Source: Seriola aureovittata (lineage: Eukaryota > Chordata > Actinopteri > Carangiformes > Carangidae). Taken from it: DNA of 64,000 bases. Within the stretch, counting starts at the first letter, position 1; each line of letters starts with the position of its first letter. The stretch lies in the NCBI RefSeq assembly GCF_021018895.1, contig NC_079378.1, forward strand, positions 8,678,501 through 8,742,500. The letters are read 5' to 3'. A program made the position numbers and the translations under genes. This document shows positions 52,901-64,000 of this stretch, piece after piece. The notes beneath the pieces were generated by a model. The model was not told the origin of the DNA, did not search any database, and worked only from the letters and a program-made list of their open reading frames with translations.

Positions 52901-53010
52901 AGGAGAGGAAGGAGCAGGAGAAGTAAGACAAAGAGGAGAGAAAGAGAAGGAGAGGAGAGAGATGAAGGAGCAGGATAAGAAAGACAAGGAGAGAGAGGAG
53001 AAGGAGAAAG
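52561..53010 (+). repeat. 60-bp tandem repeat, homopurine, coding in its first part
   Basis: After a 39-bp unit the sequence repeats with a period of exactly 60 bp (20 codons) through 52621-52860, nearly all A and G on the plus strand. The next copy contains an extra AG dinucleotide near 52871-52880 relative to its sisters. That shifts the frame and gives the stop TGA at 52898-52900. Related, more diverged units continue outside the reading frame to about 53010. Confidence 0.85.
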
Positions 53011-53014
53011 AAAA

Positions 53015-53250
53015 GGGTTAGCTCACCCCCCCAACGCAACCCCCTTCCAAACCCCCACACCCCTTCCCTCCCCCACTCCTCTATCCCTCAACCCTGACAA
53101 CTATCCCCTCATCCCAACTCCCCCCACCCTCTTACACCTTCACCCCCGAACCCCTTCCTAACCCCCTCCCTCATCCCTTTACCTTTACCTCCAACCCACT
53201 TCCTAACCCCCCACCCCTCACCCCTTTACCTTTACCCCCCCACCCTTTAT
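53015..53250 (+). repeat. C-rich pyrimidine-biased tract
   Basis: Irregular CCCTAACC/CCCTTTACC-like words dominate about 235 bp, with very few G on this strand, directly after the homopurine repeat. It is probably 3' UTR of the coiled-coil gene. The minus strand is G-rich with several runs of three or more G. Confidence 0.8.
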
Positions 53251-53254
53251 AAAA

Positions 53255-53260
53255 AATAAA
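53255..53260 (+). terminator. candidate polyadenylation signal of the coiled-coil gene
   Basis: AATAAA lies within TTTATAAAAAATAAAAATAA, 355 nt after the stop codon and just after the C-rich tract. Confidence 0.4.
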
Positions 53261-55442
53261 AATAATTCAATATAAAATAATTCAGTCATATCCACTTCTT
53301 TCTGTCTTTATCAGAGACAGTGAAATTACACCTACAACAACTTGACAGCAAAGTTTTCAGATATTTAACTGTAAACTGTAGATGATCCTTCACTTTCACC
53401 TTAATACAATAAGAATTGTTTCCAGAGTCTGGAAGTTTTACTGCAGCTGATATCTTCCATACAGCAGAGAAATACCACCCTCCATTGGTAACAGTTTAGC
53501 ACTGCATCAAAGATCATCAGTGAAGATGAAAGATTTCCTTCAATTTTTAACCTTCCCTCCAAATAATGGTTGGTGTACAAGCACCTGAATGATGAAATGA
53601 TTATTTTATGAAACAGAACCACAACACTGAGGCGGTTGGGGAGAACATACATCAACCAGGGCTGTTTTAACAGAAAATACTACGTTTTTTCCCCTTGTGT
53701 CTGGGTCTACAACAGAATACTGAAAAACAGGTCATTTCAAGTCAGTCTGACTCATTTAACCATTTGAATGAATCTTGCTGCTGCACACTGAGTGAACATG
53801 TGCGCTGTTTGGTTGAAATACCAGCCTCGGTAGTATTAGTGCTCAGGTATTCTCTTATTTTTTTCTTGTTTTCATTGTTTTACAACATTGAAACACTGTG
53901 GAGGTTTCACACCGATCAACAGAAAGGACCTGACTGCTGCTTCCACCCCTGTGTCATTCTCTCATGTGAAAGCAGACAGTCCAAACAGTGGGGGTACTCA
54001 TGACAGCGGTGACAGTGGTATACTTCATCACATGTTTTACAGAACAGTTTGTCTTCAGCACATTAGAAACCACCGGTAGCTCCCTGTTAACAACTGAATG
54101 TGAAGAGCTTTACCCTGCCTCACCACTAGAGAGCGCTGTAATCCTGCTGTTGGTGAAACTTGTTCTCATAGACAGTAGATATCACAGTTATGTCACATAA
54201 GGACCATAGCAGGATTGTTTGAAGGCCTTTTTGTAACGTAAAATATTTTCACAGAGAACATGTTCTGCTTTCCTGGTTCCTGCCTTTATGGTCATCTGAA
54301 CAGTGAATCTACTATTACATGTTTTACATCTGGTTGAAACGCACTCACCAAATATGGCTTGCAGACGGTGGTGGACAGTAACTGTACATTTACTACAGTA
54401 CTGTACTCTTAAGTGATACTTTTACCATACCAATATTTATATTTTATGTAACTTTATACTTTTTTTTGTACATTACATCACAGCAATAGTTACAAGTTAC
54501 TTTCCAAATTCAGATTATTCAAAATATAATCAAAAAAGAAATTACAATTATTATACATTAAGCTACCCACAACACTGTAGTCACAATTGGCCCCTACACA
54601 TTAATGCATCAATAATTAGTATAATCTGAATATATAACACATCTTATTCTGAAATGGCTCAGTATGCATGATGACTACTTTAATTTAATGTCATTTCTAA
54701 TGTGCTTCAGTAAATTTTGCATGCGGGAGTTTTTCTCATTACCATAACCCTCTCTATTGTGTTATTGCTGCTTTTATTTGATGAAAAGATCTGAGCACCA
54801 CGGCTGGCAGATTATTGCCATTTCGAATGAGTTCAAGACGATTCTAATGTAAAGATAATGTAAGTTAGTGTAAGTTTCTGCTGGTCTTGCAGATCGTGTT
54901 GATCAGTATTTTATTCACTGAGAAGATAAAGTGCACAATACACCTTCTGGGTGCATTTGTGTTTGCAGTTTTTCTGGCTGTGACTGAATGTGCTGCAGTC
55001 TTGACCAGGTCTTCATTGTAAATGAGATCTCTAATCCCAGTGGTACTAACCTGGATAAATAAAGCCTTAAAACACCCGCAAAGCATTCAATGTGCAAATG
55101 GGAGTACGTGGTACACAGACTTCAGCTGGGCCAAGAACACGATAGTTGATTTTGAACATTGTGTTCTCAGTTTTCCAATAAACTGTGACTGCAACATAGT
55201 TTAGAAGTAATGCAGCAATATTGCATGAGTCAACAAGGAGGTGCAGACAGAGAAAGATATGGGATAAGAGCAGAAACAGAGAAGGAAATGGACAGAGCAT
55301 GTGAGGGGAGGGTCTGTGTTTGTGTGTGTGTTCGCTCTGTTCCCTGGAGTCCACCCTGGAGATCGCTTGGGAAAAAGACCTCTAGGTCTGTCTGAGGTCT
55401 GACTAGGAGCCAAGAAAAGCAAGACTAAAATAGAGGGGGAAG

Positions 55443-55443
55443 G

Positions 55444-55476
<33 letters not shown>

Positions 55477-55487
55477 GAGAGAGAGAT
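55443..55487 (+). repeat. (GA)n purine tract
   Basis: GA dinucleotides with AAAGATAAA interruptions lie in a longer homopurine-biased stretch (about 55430-55540) that precedes the large CA array. Confidence 0.9.
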
Positions 55488-55603
55488 GGAAGATGGAGAG
55501 GGCGTGAGAGGAAGGAGGAGCCAAAGAGATGGAGAAAGAGTGTGGACAAAGAGCTTTGTATCTGAGTAGAAAATGTATGGAAAATAAAAACATTCACATG
55601 GTG

Positions 55604-55713
<110 letters not shown>

Positions 55714-58700
55714 TGATTGGAACCACATGTTGACAGATGGAGAGAATAATGGGAAACTGTGAAATGTTTGATTTGTTTTCCCTCTTTGTTGCGCTGGGAT
55801 GGAGAGTGGGCGAGATGTCGGGGGTGGAAGGTGTCCGTGACGATAGATGATGATCAGCCATGGGAAATTCCAGTGAGTAGACATGTCCCTGCGCCGCATA
55901 GACAGGTCCGGTCCATTAACAGCATGCACAAGGGAGGAGGGGGGGAACTTCCACTGTGTGAACTAGGAACTTGAGCGGTGGGTGTGACCAAAAAGTCAGC
56001 ACATAGAGTATAAACGGTGGTTGTGCCAATACTCCTGCTGACCAGTCGAGTCACTTATCTGCAGCTCTGTCTTTCCCACACACACACACACACACACATA
56101 AATAACACACTTTTATTTTTCCTGTGCAACAAACCCAAAAGCATGTTTTTTTTAATGGCCAGATTCAATTAACTGTTTACGAGAAAGCAATGCAATACCT
56201 GCGTATTTGGCATCAGCTGGGATAAAGACATCTCAAGGAAACAAACATAGCTGCTTCTGTCAAGTAAGACACACTACTTTACACACACATATATAAACAG
56301 TGGGTGACATGGATTACAGTAATACCACCCTATGATGCAACTGAACAAGTTGAGCTCTGAAGAGAGCATGGGAAATTCATCTAGCAATTAATTTTTCCTT
56401 TCCTTCTGGAGGCTTGTTGCAGCCGTGTGACTGATGAGACAAGACAGGCTGAAGAATAACACCTGTGCATGACAGAAAGTCTGCACTAGAAGCCAATATG
56501 TGTGTATGTGTGTTTCATAGATAGACAGAAAGGAAGTTTTGGCCACTTTCTCTTGGTCCTCCTAACAGAAAAATGCATAGAGGGAAAATTAGAGGGAGAA
56601 GAGGGGAAGTGAGTGGGAGATAGAGAGGGAGAGAACAGAGTGAGGTGACGGGAAAGTGAGGCTGATTTACTGCAGATGCTGCAGTCTACTTGGAAAATGA
56701 CATAAGGTTGATCTCTTATGGAAATGGGTGTGTTTATGGGTTTACTGGTGTCTTCCATATTTAAAACATAGTCAGAGCAGCTGAAGGGGTTAACAGTAGC
56801 TCAATGGTGACAGAAGTGAGTCTGCAAAGTTTGTGTTGGACAAAGGGATGAGATGAATGATGAAGCTAACGCTTCTGTTACTGTCAGTAACTGCTGATGA
56901 GAGGCCCTTGAGCAAGTTTCAGTCTCTTCTTTCTCATTGTTGCTTTGGTCTTGCAGAACGGTACAGAAGAGGGCACCACACACATTTTAATCTGCTTCAG
57001 TGAAATCATTTATTTTCTGCTTGAGTTTTAAAACTATGGCTGATTTAAACATCTTCAGTTACACATCACTGCAGAGCATGATGGCATATTGATTAAACAT
57101 TTTATTTCCAATGCGAAAAACTGTGCAACATCTCAGCTTCCGCATACACTGGTATACCATCATTTTCACAAAAAGTCAAGAGGTTAAGCCTTCTGTAAAT
57201 GACTTATTTGGCTAAATGGAGGCAGCATAAACAAGCTGTAAACACAACACTGACAGATCATCGAGAGTTCAGATCCAGAGCTTTTGCAAATTAGTTGTGC
57301 AGTATCTAGTAATATCATTTCTAGTAGGCGGGGTTGGCAGAATCGAGTGATTACTCTGTGGGTTTGTCACTATGAGAAACCCTTTTCACATGAAAGTAGT
57401 CATGTGACCCAGTGTTAATACATTTAAAATTGAGTATAGCAGCTTTAAGGTCTAAAGATAGATATAGAGTTCTTCTCATATGATCAGCTGATTAAATTAA
57501 TATTTTCTGGTGGTTTCTCCAGATGTATGGAAACGTTATTAGATTATATGTTTATGGGGAGACACATGGATAAAGTGTCTTAGCACAATTAAGAAGAGAG
57601 GAAATGGTGAAAATTAGTCAAACCTGAAACAGAGCTGCGGGAATCTTTCTGGAGGTGCAGATGGTGTCGACCATTTATTTCAGCCAAGACAACAGCCATG
57701 TGAATGTTGTTTGGAGTCATGACCACTTCTCTCTTTCTCTCTCTCTGCGGTCTCCCATGGGAAGACTTGTGCTGTATCCTGTTTGTCTGATGAAGAGTCC
57801 TCTTTTTACACAACAACACACACAAAAACAGTGTTTTGTCACTCAGGAGGACGTTGCATTGTATGAATCCCCTGGAGATATATACCTAAAACAAAAAAAA
57901 AACCAAACATATCTTAACTCTAAAGTTTAATGATTTGTCCCCACAATGTGATTACCACAAGTCACATGAGCTGTACATGTATGTACAATAAACACACACT
58001 CACAAGTTTTAGTAAAGCAAAAATAGTCATAGTTTATAATTTTCCTTTGGGGCAGTTCATTAGTTTTTCTTACCCCTGGTTCTAAAACATGGCCAACAGC
58101 ATTCACTTACAAAATGCAGAGTCCACAAATTTAATGGGCCGAATTTTAATTAATATTTTCCTCATCAAGTCAGTATTAAATACAACCAGAGAGCTAATCC
58201 AAGAGCTGTAACCACTTGGCGTTGGATATCTGAGCACTACAACAGTGTCTCTGTTTCTCCTGTGAGTTGGAATCATAACTCTGACTCTCATTATGTCTCC
58301 TCTGCTTTAACACTACGCCTCAGGCCCTCAGTTGTTATTTTAAATCTTTGCTAATTGTCAGACTTTGGCTTGGTTCCTCTCCATCAGCTCATGAAATCCA
58401 GTTCATGGTGAGTTTTACTGGCTGGCGATATCAATGTATTGAGGGCATGCTTGTGTAAATAGAGTGAAGTCACATGCAGGGATCGTTTCCACTTTCCTTT
58501 ACATGAATAATATTATTGTAAACTATCTGTGACCTAACCTTTTCTGCCATAACTTTCCTCCTGAATAGAAACACATGTGGCCGGTTTGCGGAGGGCTGGA
58601 CGCCGTTCGAACACTGGGTTACTGATTGATGACATCACGGCTCCCCGGTGTGAAAGTGGCAGATTAGACTAACTCTAGGCACTTGTAAAGTTGGAGTTTG

Positions 58701-58875
58701 TGCTGTATTTTAGCTTCTGGTCATGAAAACAATGCCATGATTTTCTCCCATAGGAATTTATTTTTCATAACTGATAATTGCAGGTTTGAGGCATTTACGT
58801 ATTTATCTTCCATTGGTGATTGTTTTTGCCAACTCCATTTTTAAATTTTGGCATTTATCAGTGCTTAATTGAACT

Positions 58876-58947
58876 ATTCACAAACTCCTACACTGTCCAA
58901 ACACACAACGCCCCTTGTGTTTTTGGACAGTGTAGGAGTTTGTGAAT
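58876..58947. repeat. near-perfect 72-bp hairpin
   Basis: Two 33-nt arms (58876-58908 and 58915-58947) are complementary at 32 of 33 positions around the 6-nt loop CGCCCC. The arm starts ATTCACAAACTCC and ends CACACAA. There is no flanking ORF or known element. Confidence 0.92.
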
Positions 58948-59155
58948 GTATGTGTGCATGTTACGTAAAAAGGATCTATTTTCTTTAAAATGCACAGAGC
59001 ATATGGGGAAATAGAGAAAACGTGTATATGTGTGTGAAGTGATGGTGGTGGTGGGAGAAGGCCTGATTTCAAGGTCGGACAGGAAATGCCTGTGCAGATG
59101 GAACAGTAATGTGGACACACTGAGAACGGTATACAGGAAACAGCCCACTCTGCAG

Positions 59156-59271
<116 letters not shown>

Positions 59272-59739
59272 TTTTATATATGTGCTCAGTTTGCGCTTAT
59301 ATACAGAAGAGGAATTAGAGGAATGCAGTAACAGTCAAGTGAACTAGGTGGCATTATACACCGCTGCTACTGAAAATGTTTATCTCTCTCATTGTCTCTT
59401 CACCTCATTTATTTATGCAAGACGAGGAGAACTGGCTGCTCCTCTCAAACAAATGGCATCATGGCATTTATGTTGTATAGTTTCATATTTGTGGGTTTTC
59501 ATTCTAAAATGACATATCCACCATTTGAAAAAATGAAATCCACAATCTTGCAAAAGTATTAATTGCACAAAAATTGAATAAACATCAGTACATTTCAAAG
59601 CGTGAAGTGAAAACTAAAGCAGTGGTACCTGAGGGCTGGGAAACGGTTGTTACCAAACTTAACTATGTCCTTGCTTTGAAAAATGATCACACTTCAGGAA
59701 CTTGAGGTAACCTTTTTCTTTTTTTTCTTTTATTTGAGG

Positions 59740-60065
59740 CATGCTAATGGCATGGCTCCAGAGCAAGCAGTGTTTGTCAGTCAGTCCACCACTTTAGTCC
59801 TGACTGAGCTACCTTAGCAACTGGATGGGTTGCCATGAAATTTAATATATAATTGATCCAGAGGATGAATCCTATTGACGTTGGTGATCCTCTGATTTTA
59901 GTGCCACCAGCAGGTCAGAGGTTTTGCTTATCTCAGCGTCACTTTGGTAAACCCCTGAATGACACTTGTGAAGTGTTTTCTTTTGTGAAATGTCTGAACA
60001 CTAATTTGATGGAATTCCATGAAATCTTTTATTTCTTTAATACATTTGGTGATCCTATTTAGGTT
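59740..60065 (+). repeat. dispersed teleost repeat, second copy of the 40560-40980 family
   Basis: Ordered words TCCACCACTTTAGTCCTGAC, GGGTTGCCATGAAATTTAAT, CCAGAGGATGAATCCTATTG, TTGGTGATCCTCTGATTTTA and GTGCCACCAGCAGGTCAGAG match the reverse complement of the earlier copy and the general family form. It is degenerate, so old. Confidence 0.65.
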
Positions 60066-61173
60066 CACCAAGTAAAATCTATTTGTCATTTATTGTCCTT
60101 TCATAGCTTGTAGCTTAATACAGCCTCACAGAGCTGTTAGTGAATCTGTTGACTCTCATTTAAATAGAAACTTGATGTTATAATAGATCCTTTATTCACT
60201 GGTCTGTGGTTAGAATACGTCTTCTGGTAGTTGAGATTATTGATTTTTAGATCAATTTCTAAGAAGTTCAGGCTGTCTTTGTTCTCTTTTGCACATTGTC
60301 TTCTATAGGATCCTATTAGTTGCTCTCTTCAGCATGACCCATGTGTTTCACGTAGCTTCATTTGTGGCCATGTTCAACAGCTCATAGCTGACATCCCACA
60401 GCACATTAGGTAACTGACAGACACTCAGTAATTAAGTCTTGCTGCTGCTACACTACAGTGACTCTTTGGCTTGCACTGCATATATCTAATATATTTATGT
60501 TTAGTTGACGGTCACTGTGTATATTCTGCCTGTGCTGTGGGAGCCCCAGTTCAGCAGATAATGTTGGTTGTGAATAAAAACTATAATTGTGCTCTCATCG
60601 GTTCAGATTCTGGCAAATGTTGACTCTGTAGGCATTTCTCAGTCTTTCTGTGTAATAGACCCGAACCCGGGTCATTCACGCAGGAAACCATACATCTACC
60701 CGTCGGGCAAAGGGGAATTCCCTCCTCAGTTAAAGGAGAGAAGAAATGTTTAGAGGAAAAACACATTAATGGGGTTTCACAGTTAACAGATTTTCATATA
60801 AACTGACTAATAAGTACAGTATGTTTAAACACCTAGTTCATACATCCATTTATCTGCAACACAGACACCATGTAAAGTAAAATAAAGATATTTAGACTAA
60901 ATTTTTATGATTTTACACCAGGGTAAAACAATGGTAGCAACACTTTTTTTCATTTATAAATTAAACACTATTAAATCAAAGAACATTGTAATATTCTAAT
61001 AAAGTGGTATTTTTAAAAAAAATCACTCTTTTTGGATCATGATTGTACTTTAATTTCACAGTGTGAGGAGTGAATTTAAGGATTCTCTCACAGACACTCA
61101 AACCTTCCTTCACTCGGTCACTGGTTTGATTGACAGACAGACAGGTAAACCACAGGGCATAGCAAGGCTGCTC

Positions 61174-61174
<1 letters not shown>

Positions 61175-61210
<36 letters not shown>

Positions 61211-61270
61211 TGTGCATGTGTGTGTGTGTGTGCGTGTGCATGTGCGTGCGTGCGTGCGTGTGTATGTATG
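61175..61270 (+). repeat. (TG)n-(TGCG)n microsatellite
   Basis: A TG array grades into TGCG/TGTATG units. Confidence 0.93.
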
Positions 61271-63429
61271 CGTTGTAGCCTCATCACTATTCATCAGGCT
61301 CCGCTGTATTTGCGTCTCATCTGCATACTGGTCCAACAGGGAACAGATTAGCATTAGAGAGAGAGAGAGAGAAGGAGAACGATGGAGGGAAGTAGAATCA
61401 CTTTAATTTTTAACAAGATGATATGAAGGAGACACAAAGACCCAAGTACTGCTGGTGCTGCTGCTGACGCAGCCAGAGAGAGAGACAGAGAAAAGAGAGG
61501 GCCGGGTGGGGTGTGATGTGTGTGTGTTTGGATGGGGAGGGAGGAGGGGGGGGTGTGTGGAGGTAAGGAGCACTGCTGGCATCAATCATAAGAGAATGAG
61601 GGTTGTGGAAATGGAAATAAACAGTGGATCTGTGTTTTCCAAATGAAAATAACATTAAAGACAGTCCTGTGTTAATGTTGCATATTGATCTCTCTCTCTC
61701 TCTGCCTCGCTCATTCACCGTGTGTGTTTGTAGGAACTCAGCTGAACGTACACATCAAATGTTCATAAATAAATAAGCGGGATAAACAATGTACCACAGT
61801 CACCATGGAGTCAATATCTCATTAGTGGACTGCACACAGGCAGGCAAACACACACATAATTTATTGTAAAATGCTGTAACTCGTCATGAGTTTTATTCAG
61901 CCTTCATATTTTATCTACATACAATGGTGTAACTAAGATTTTAATGAGGTCCTTATTAAACTGCAGGTGTCTGAAATGTTTACATGTTTATGTTTATGTG
62001 CGACTAACTTACATTTTGCAGTTAAATGTAATTGCTCCCTGGATTATGGCAATGCTCGTTCAGAGCAGGAACTTCATATTTGTGCTGCTCTACAGCTCTA
62101 TGAGGGGCCGTGCTTGTGGTTTTAGTTAATGTCAGCAAAGTAAACACCAAGATCGCCAAAATCTTTCACTAACCTTGACCCAGTGATGTGACTGCCTAAA
62201 TATAATCATAAAAAAGTTAAATCATGCTTCATTTGATGAACTATTAATGGAAAACAAATCAAAAATATGCTGTCAGCCAACATTTTGTAAATGTGTTCAG
62301 TATCAACATTTTGTAATTTGCTGCTTATGTTCATCAAAAACATTTCCTTAGATTTCTTCCATAATGTATTTGCTGTTACAAAGTAGTAGTAGTCTAGTTT
62401 TTCTAGGAGAAAAGGTTGCATTATAATTTGCACCAGCTGTGGCACTTTTTCATTGCAGTTTCACAGGTAATTTTTTTTCCTCTTTTACATTCATGCTGAA
62501 ATGTTCTAGACAGACTTAAAGCTGCAGTTGGAGGTGATAATATGAATGCCACTTGTTAGCAAAATGCTTGTACAATTAGTGTAATAATGTTTCTTTGATC
62601 TTGAAAAGGAAGCTATGTTTTTGCATCAAATATCCAACAACTCTGACTATAAACTATCTCCAGCTTTTACTTTCTGGCCAGCAAACATACATACAGTATA
62701 TCTTTGCCGGGGCTAGCTTGTTAGTGTAACTTCAGTAGGAGAAAAGCTGCGATAGAGACAAAAGTTTAACGATGGTGTTTCTCTCCACCTCTGCAGCTCT
62801 CGGTGAGTAAAGGAATGAAATTTGATGCTGAACTCACAACATTTCTCCTAGACTGGTAAGTAAACAACTGTAAATGCTAACATTGGCAAAACTAAATAAC
62901 AAAAAGCTCCTTTAAGTAAACACACTGGTACAAACAATGTAAAAATACTCCAGTGCATTCAAAATTTTTCTTGAGAAAAAGTAAATAGATAACATCAGCA
63001 AATCGTACAGTACTTAAAGTATCAAAGTAAAAGACATGTTCATATGACATTAACAGCAGCAATTTACTGTTGGTTTGAACTACTTTATATATGCTGCTGT
63101 TGGATACTTTAATCTAGTTTTTCCCATCTTAGGTGTACATTTATTTAGTTATTTGAACAGTTATTTAGATGAAACTATCTTAGAAGTATCACATGTATGA
63201 CAAGACTTGTTTAATAATTGTTTGTAGCAATACATTTCATTGTATAAACTAACAATGTGTAAAGTAAATATAGTGAAGTAGAATGTACAATATATTTTCC
63301 TCTAAAATGTTGTGATTTAGAATTATAAACCAATATAAAGTTGATGTCTTTCCACCAATGCCCTTTCAGATGTTGATCTTTTTGTCCTGATGGTCAAAGA
63401 CCTTTATTTATGTCTTTTGTCCGTTCCTG

Positions 63430-63474
63430 GAAACAATGTAGAGGCAGGTGTATTCTCTGCCTCTACATTGTTTC
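63430..63474. repeat. perfect 18-bp hairpin with 9-nt loop
   Basis: Arms GAAACAATGTAGAGGCAG (63430-63447) and CTGCCTCTACATTGTTTC (63457-63474) are exact reverse complements around GTGTATTCT. Confidence 0.93.
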
Positions 63475-64000
63475 TTTAAAGATCAATCAAATCCCAGTTT
63501 CCTCAATTTCTGTGAACTCTGAAACATTCACTATGAACCTCATGCGTTCGTCTGAACTGTCGCACTATCAAGGTGCTTGATATGCATGTTCATGTCTGCA
63601 TCATGAGAACATCAGGACCGTTGGGTGTTCACATCAGAGCCCTGGAAATAATTAGTACCCTTCCCTGTAAGTTTGTCCTCTCATTTGTCTCTTTGTTTCA
63701 AACTCTCCCTCCATCTTTCACTGTCACACCATCCCTGCCTTTCCCTTGTGGTCCTCACACACCTTGTTCTCTTATTCCCTCACTGCTGCCTTCACGCCAC
63801 ATTCAAACCTTTTATCTATTTAATGTGTCTGTTTTTTAAAAATCTCTTTCTTTCCGTTTAGATCATTTATCTCCCTCAGTTGTTATTGGTTGTTTTTACC
63901 TCATTTCTACGTTCTTATCAAACTGAAGCAAATAATTTACCTCACTATAAATCTGAGCTGTCTCTATAATAAAAGGTCTCAGACTGTAGAGTGTGAAGGC

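Noticed and set aside
52352..52987. Long minus-strand ORFs (up to 211 codons) rich in Leu/Ser/Phe/Pro
   Set aside because: They are the antisense of the Lys/Glu-coding purine repeat; low complexity explains the absence of stops, and the plus-strand frame has the intron and coiled coil.

Overview
The window is nuclear DNA from a ray-finned fish, most likely a percomorph teleost. The evidence is vertebrate intron-exon genes with GT/AG junctions, very abundant (CA)n, (TA)n and (CAA)n microsatellites, compact introns, and interspersed repeats of types common in percomorph genomes. There are no operons, phage, CRISPR or prokaryotic features. Exons were built by hand from splice sites, reading phase and recalled vertebrate family members; nothing was aligned by software.

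Layout: 1-4.6 kb has no recognisable gene. CREBRF (+) runs 4.6-about 20.8 kb: nine coding exons (4812-16001) and a long 3' UTR rich in microsatellites. 20.8-29.1 kb is mostly gene-free, with a possible two-exon transcript of unknown nature (27.6-28.3 kb) and a clean Harbinger-like MITE (28595-28918). BNIP1/SEC20 (+, 29176-31938) and STC2 (-, 39412-33693) are tail to tail, their candidate poly(A) signals about 80 bp apart. BOD1 (-, 46470-44548) and HTATSF1 (+, 47307-50228) are head to head on a short shared promoter. Next comes an unrecognised two-exon coiled-coil gene (51613-52900) whose C-terminus is a decaying 60-bp/20-residue Lys/Glu repeat followed by a C-rich tract. From 53.3 to 64 kb I see no gene, only long microsatellites, old repeats and two striking perfect or near-perfect hairpins.

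The genes do not form one pathway. CREBRF (UPR/CREB3 control), BNIP1 (Golgi-to-ER SNARE), STC2 (secreted glycoprotein), BOD1 (kinetochore/PP2A-B56 and COMPASS-related) and HTATSF1 (U2 snRNP splicing factor) are neighbours by conserved synteny. The first four match human 5q35, except that no NKX2-5 lies between BNIP1 and STC2; HTATSF1 is on Xq in human. I found no convincing new biological system. The best leads are the unknown coiled-coil gene and the three hairpins.
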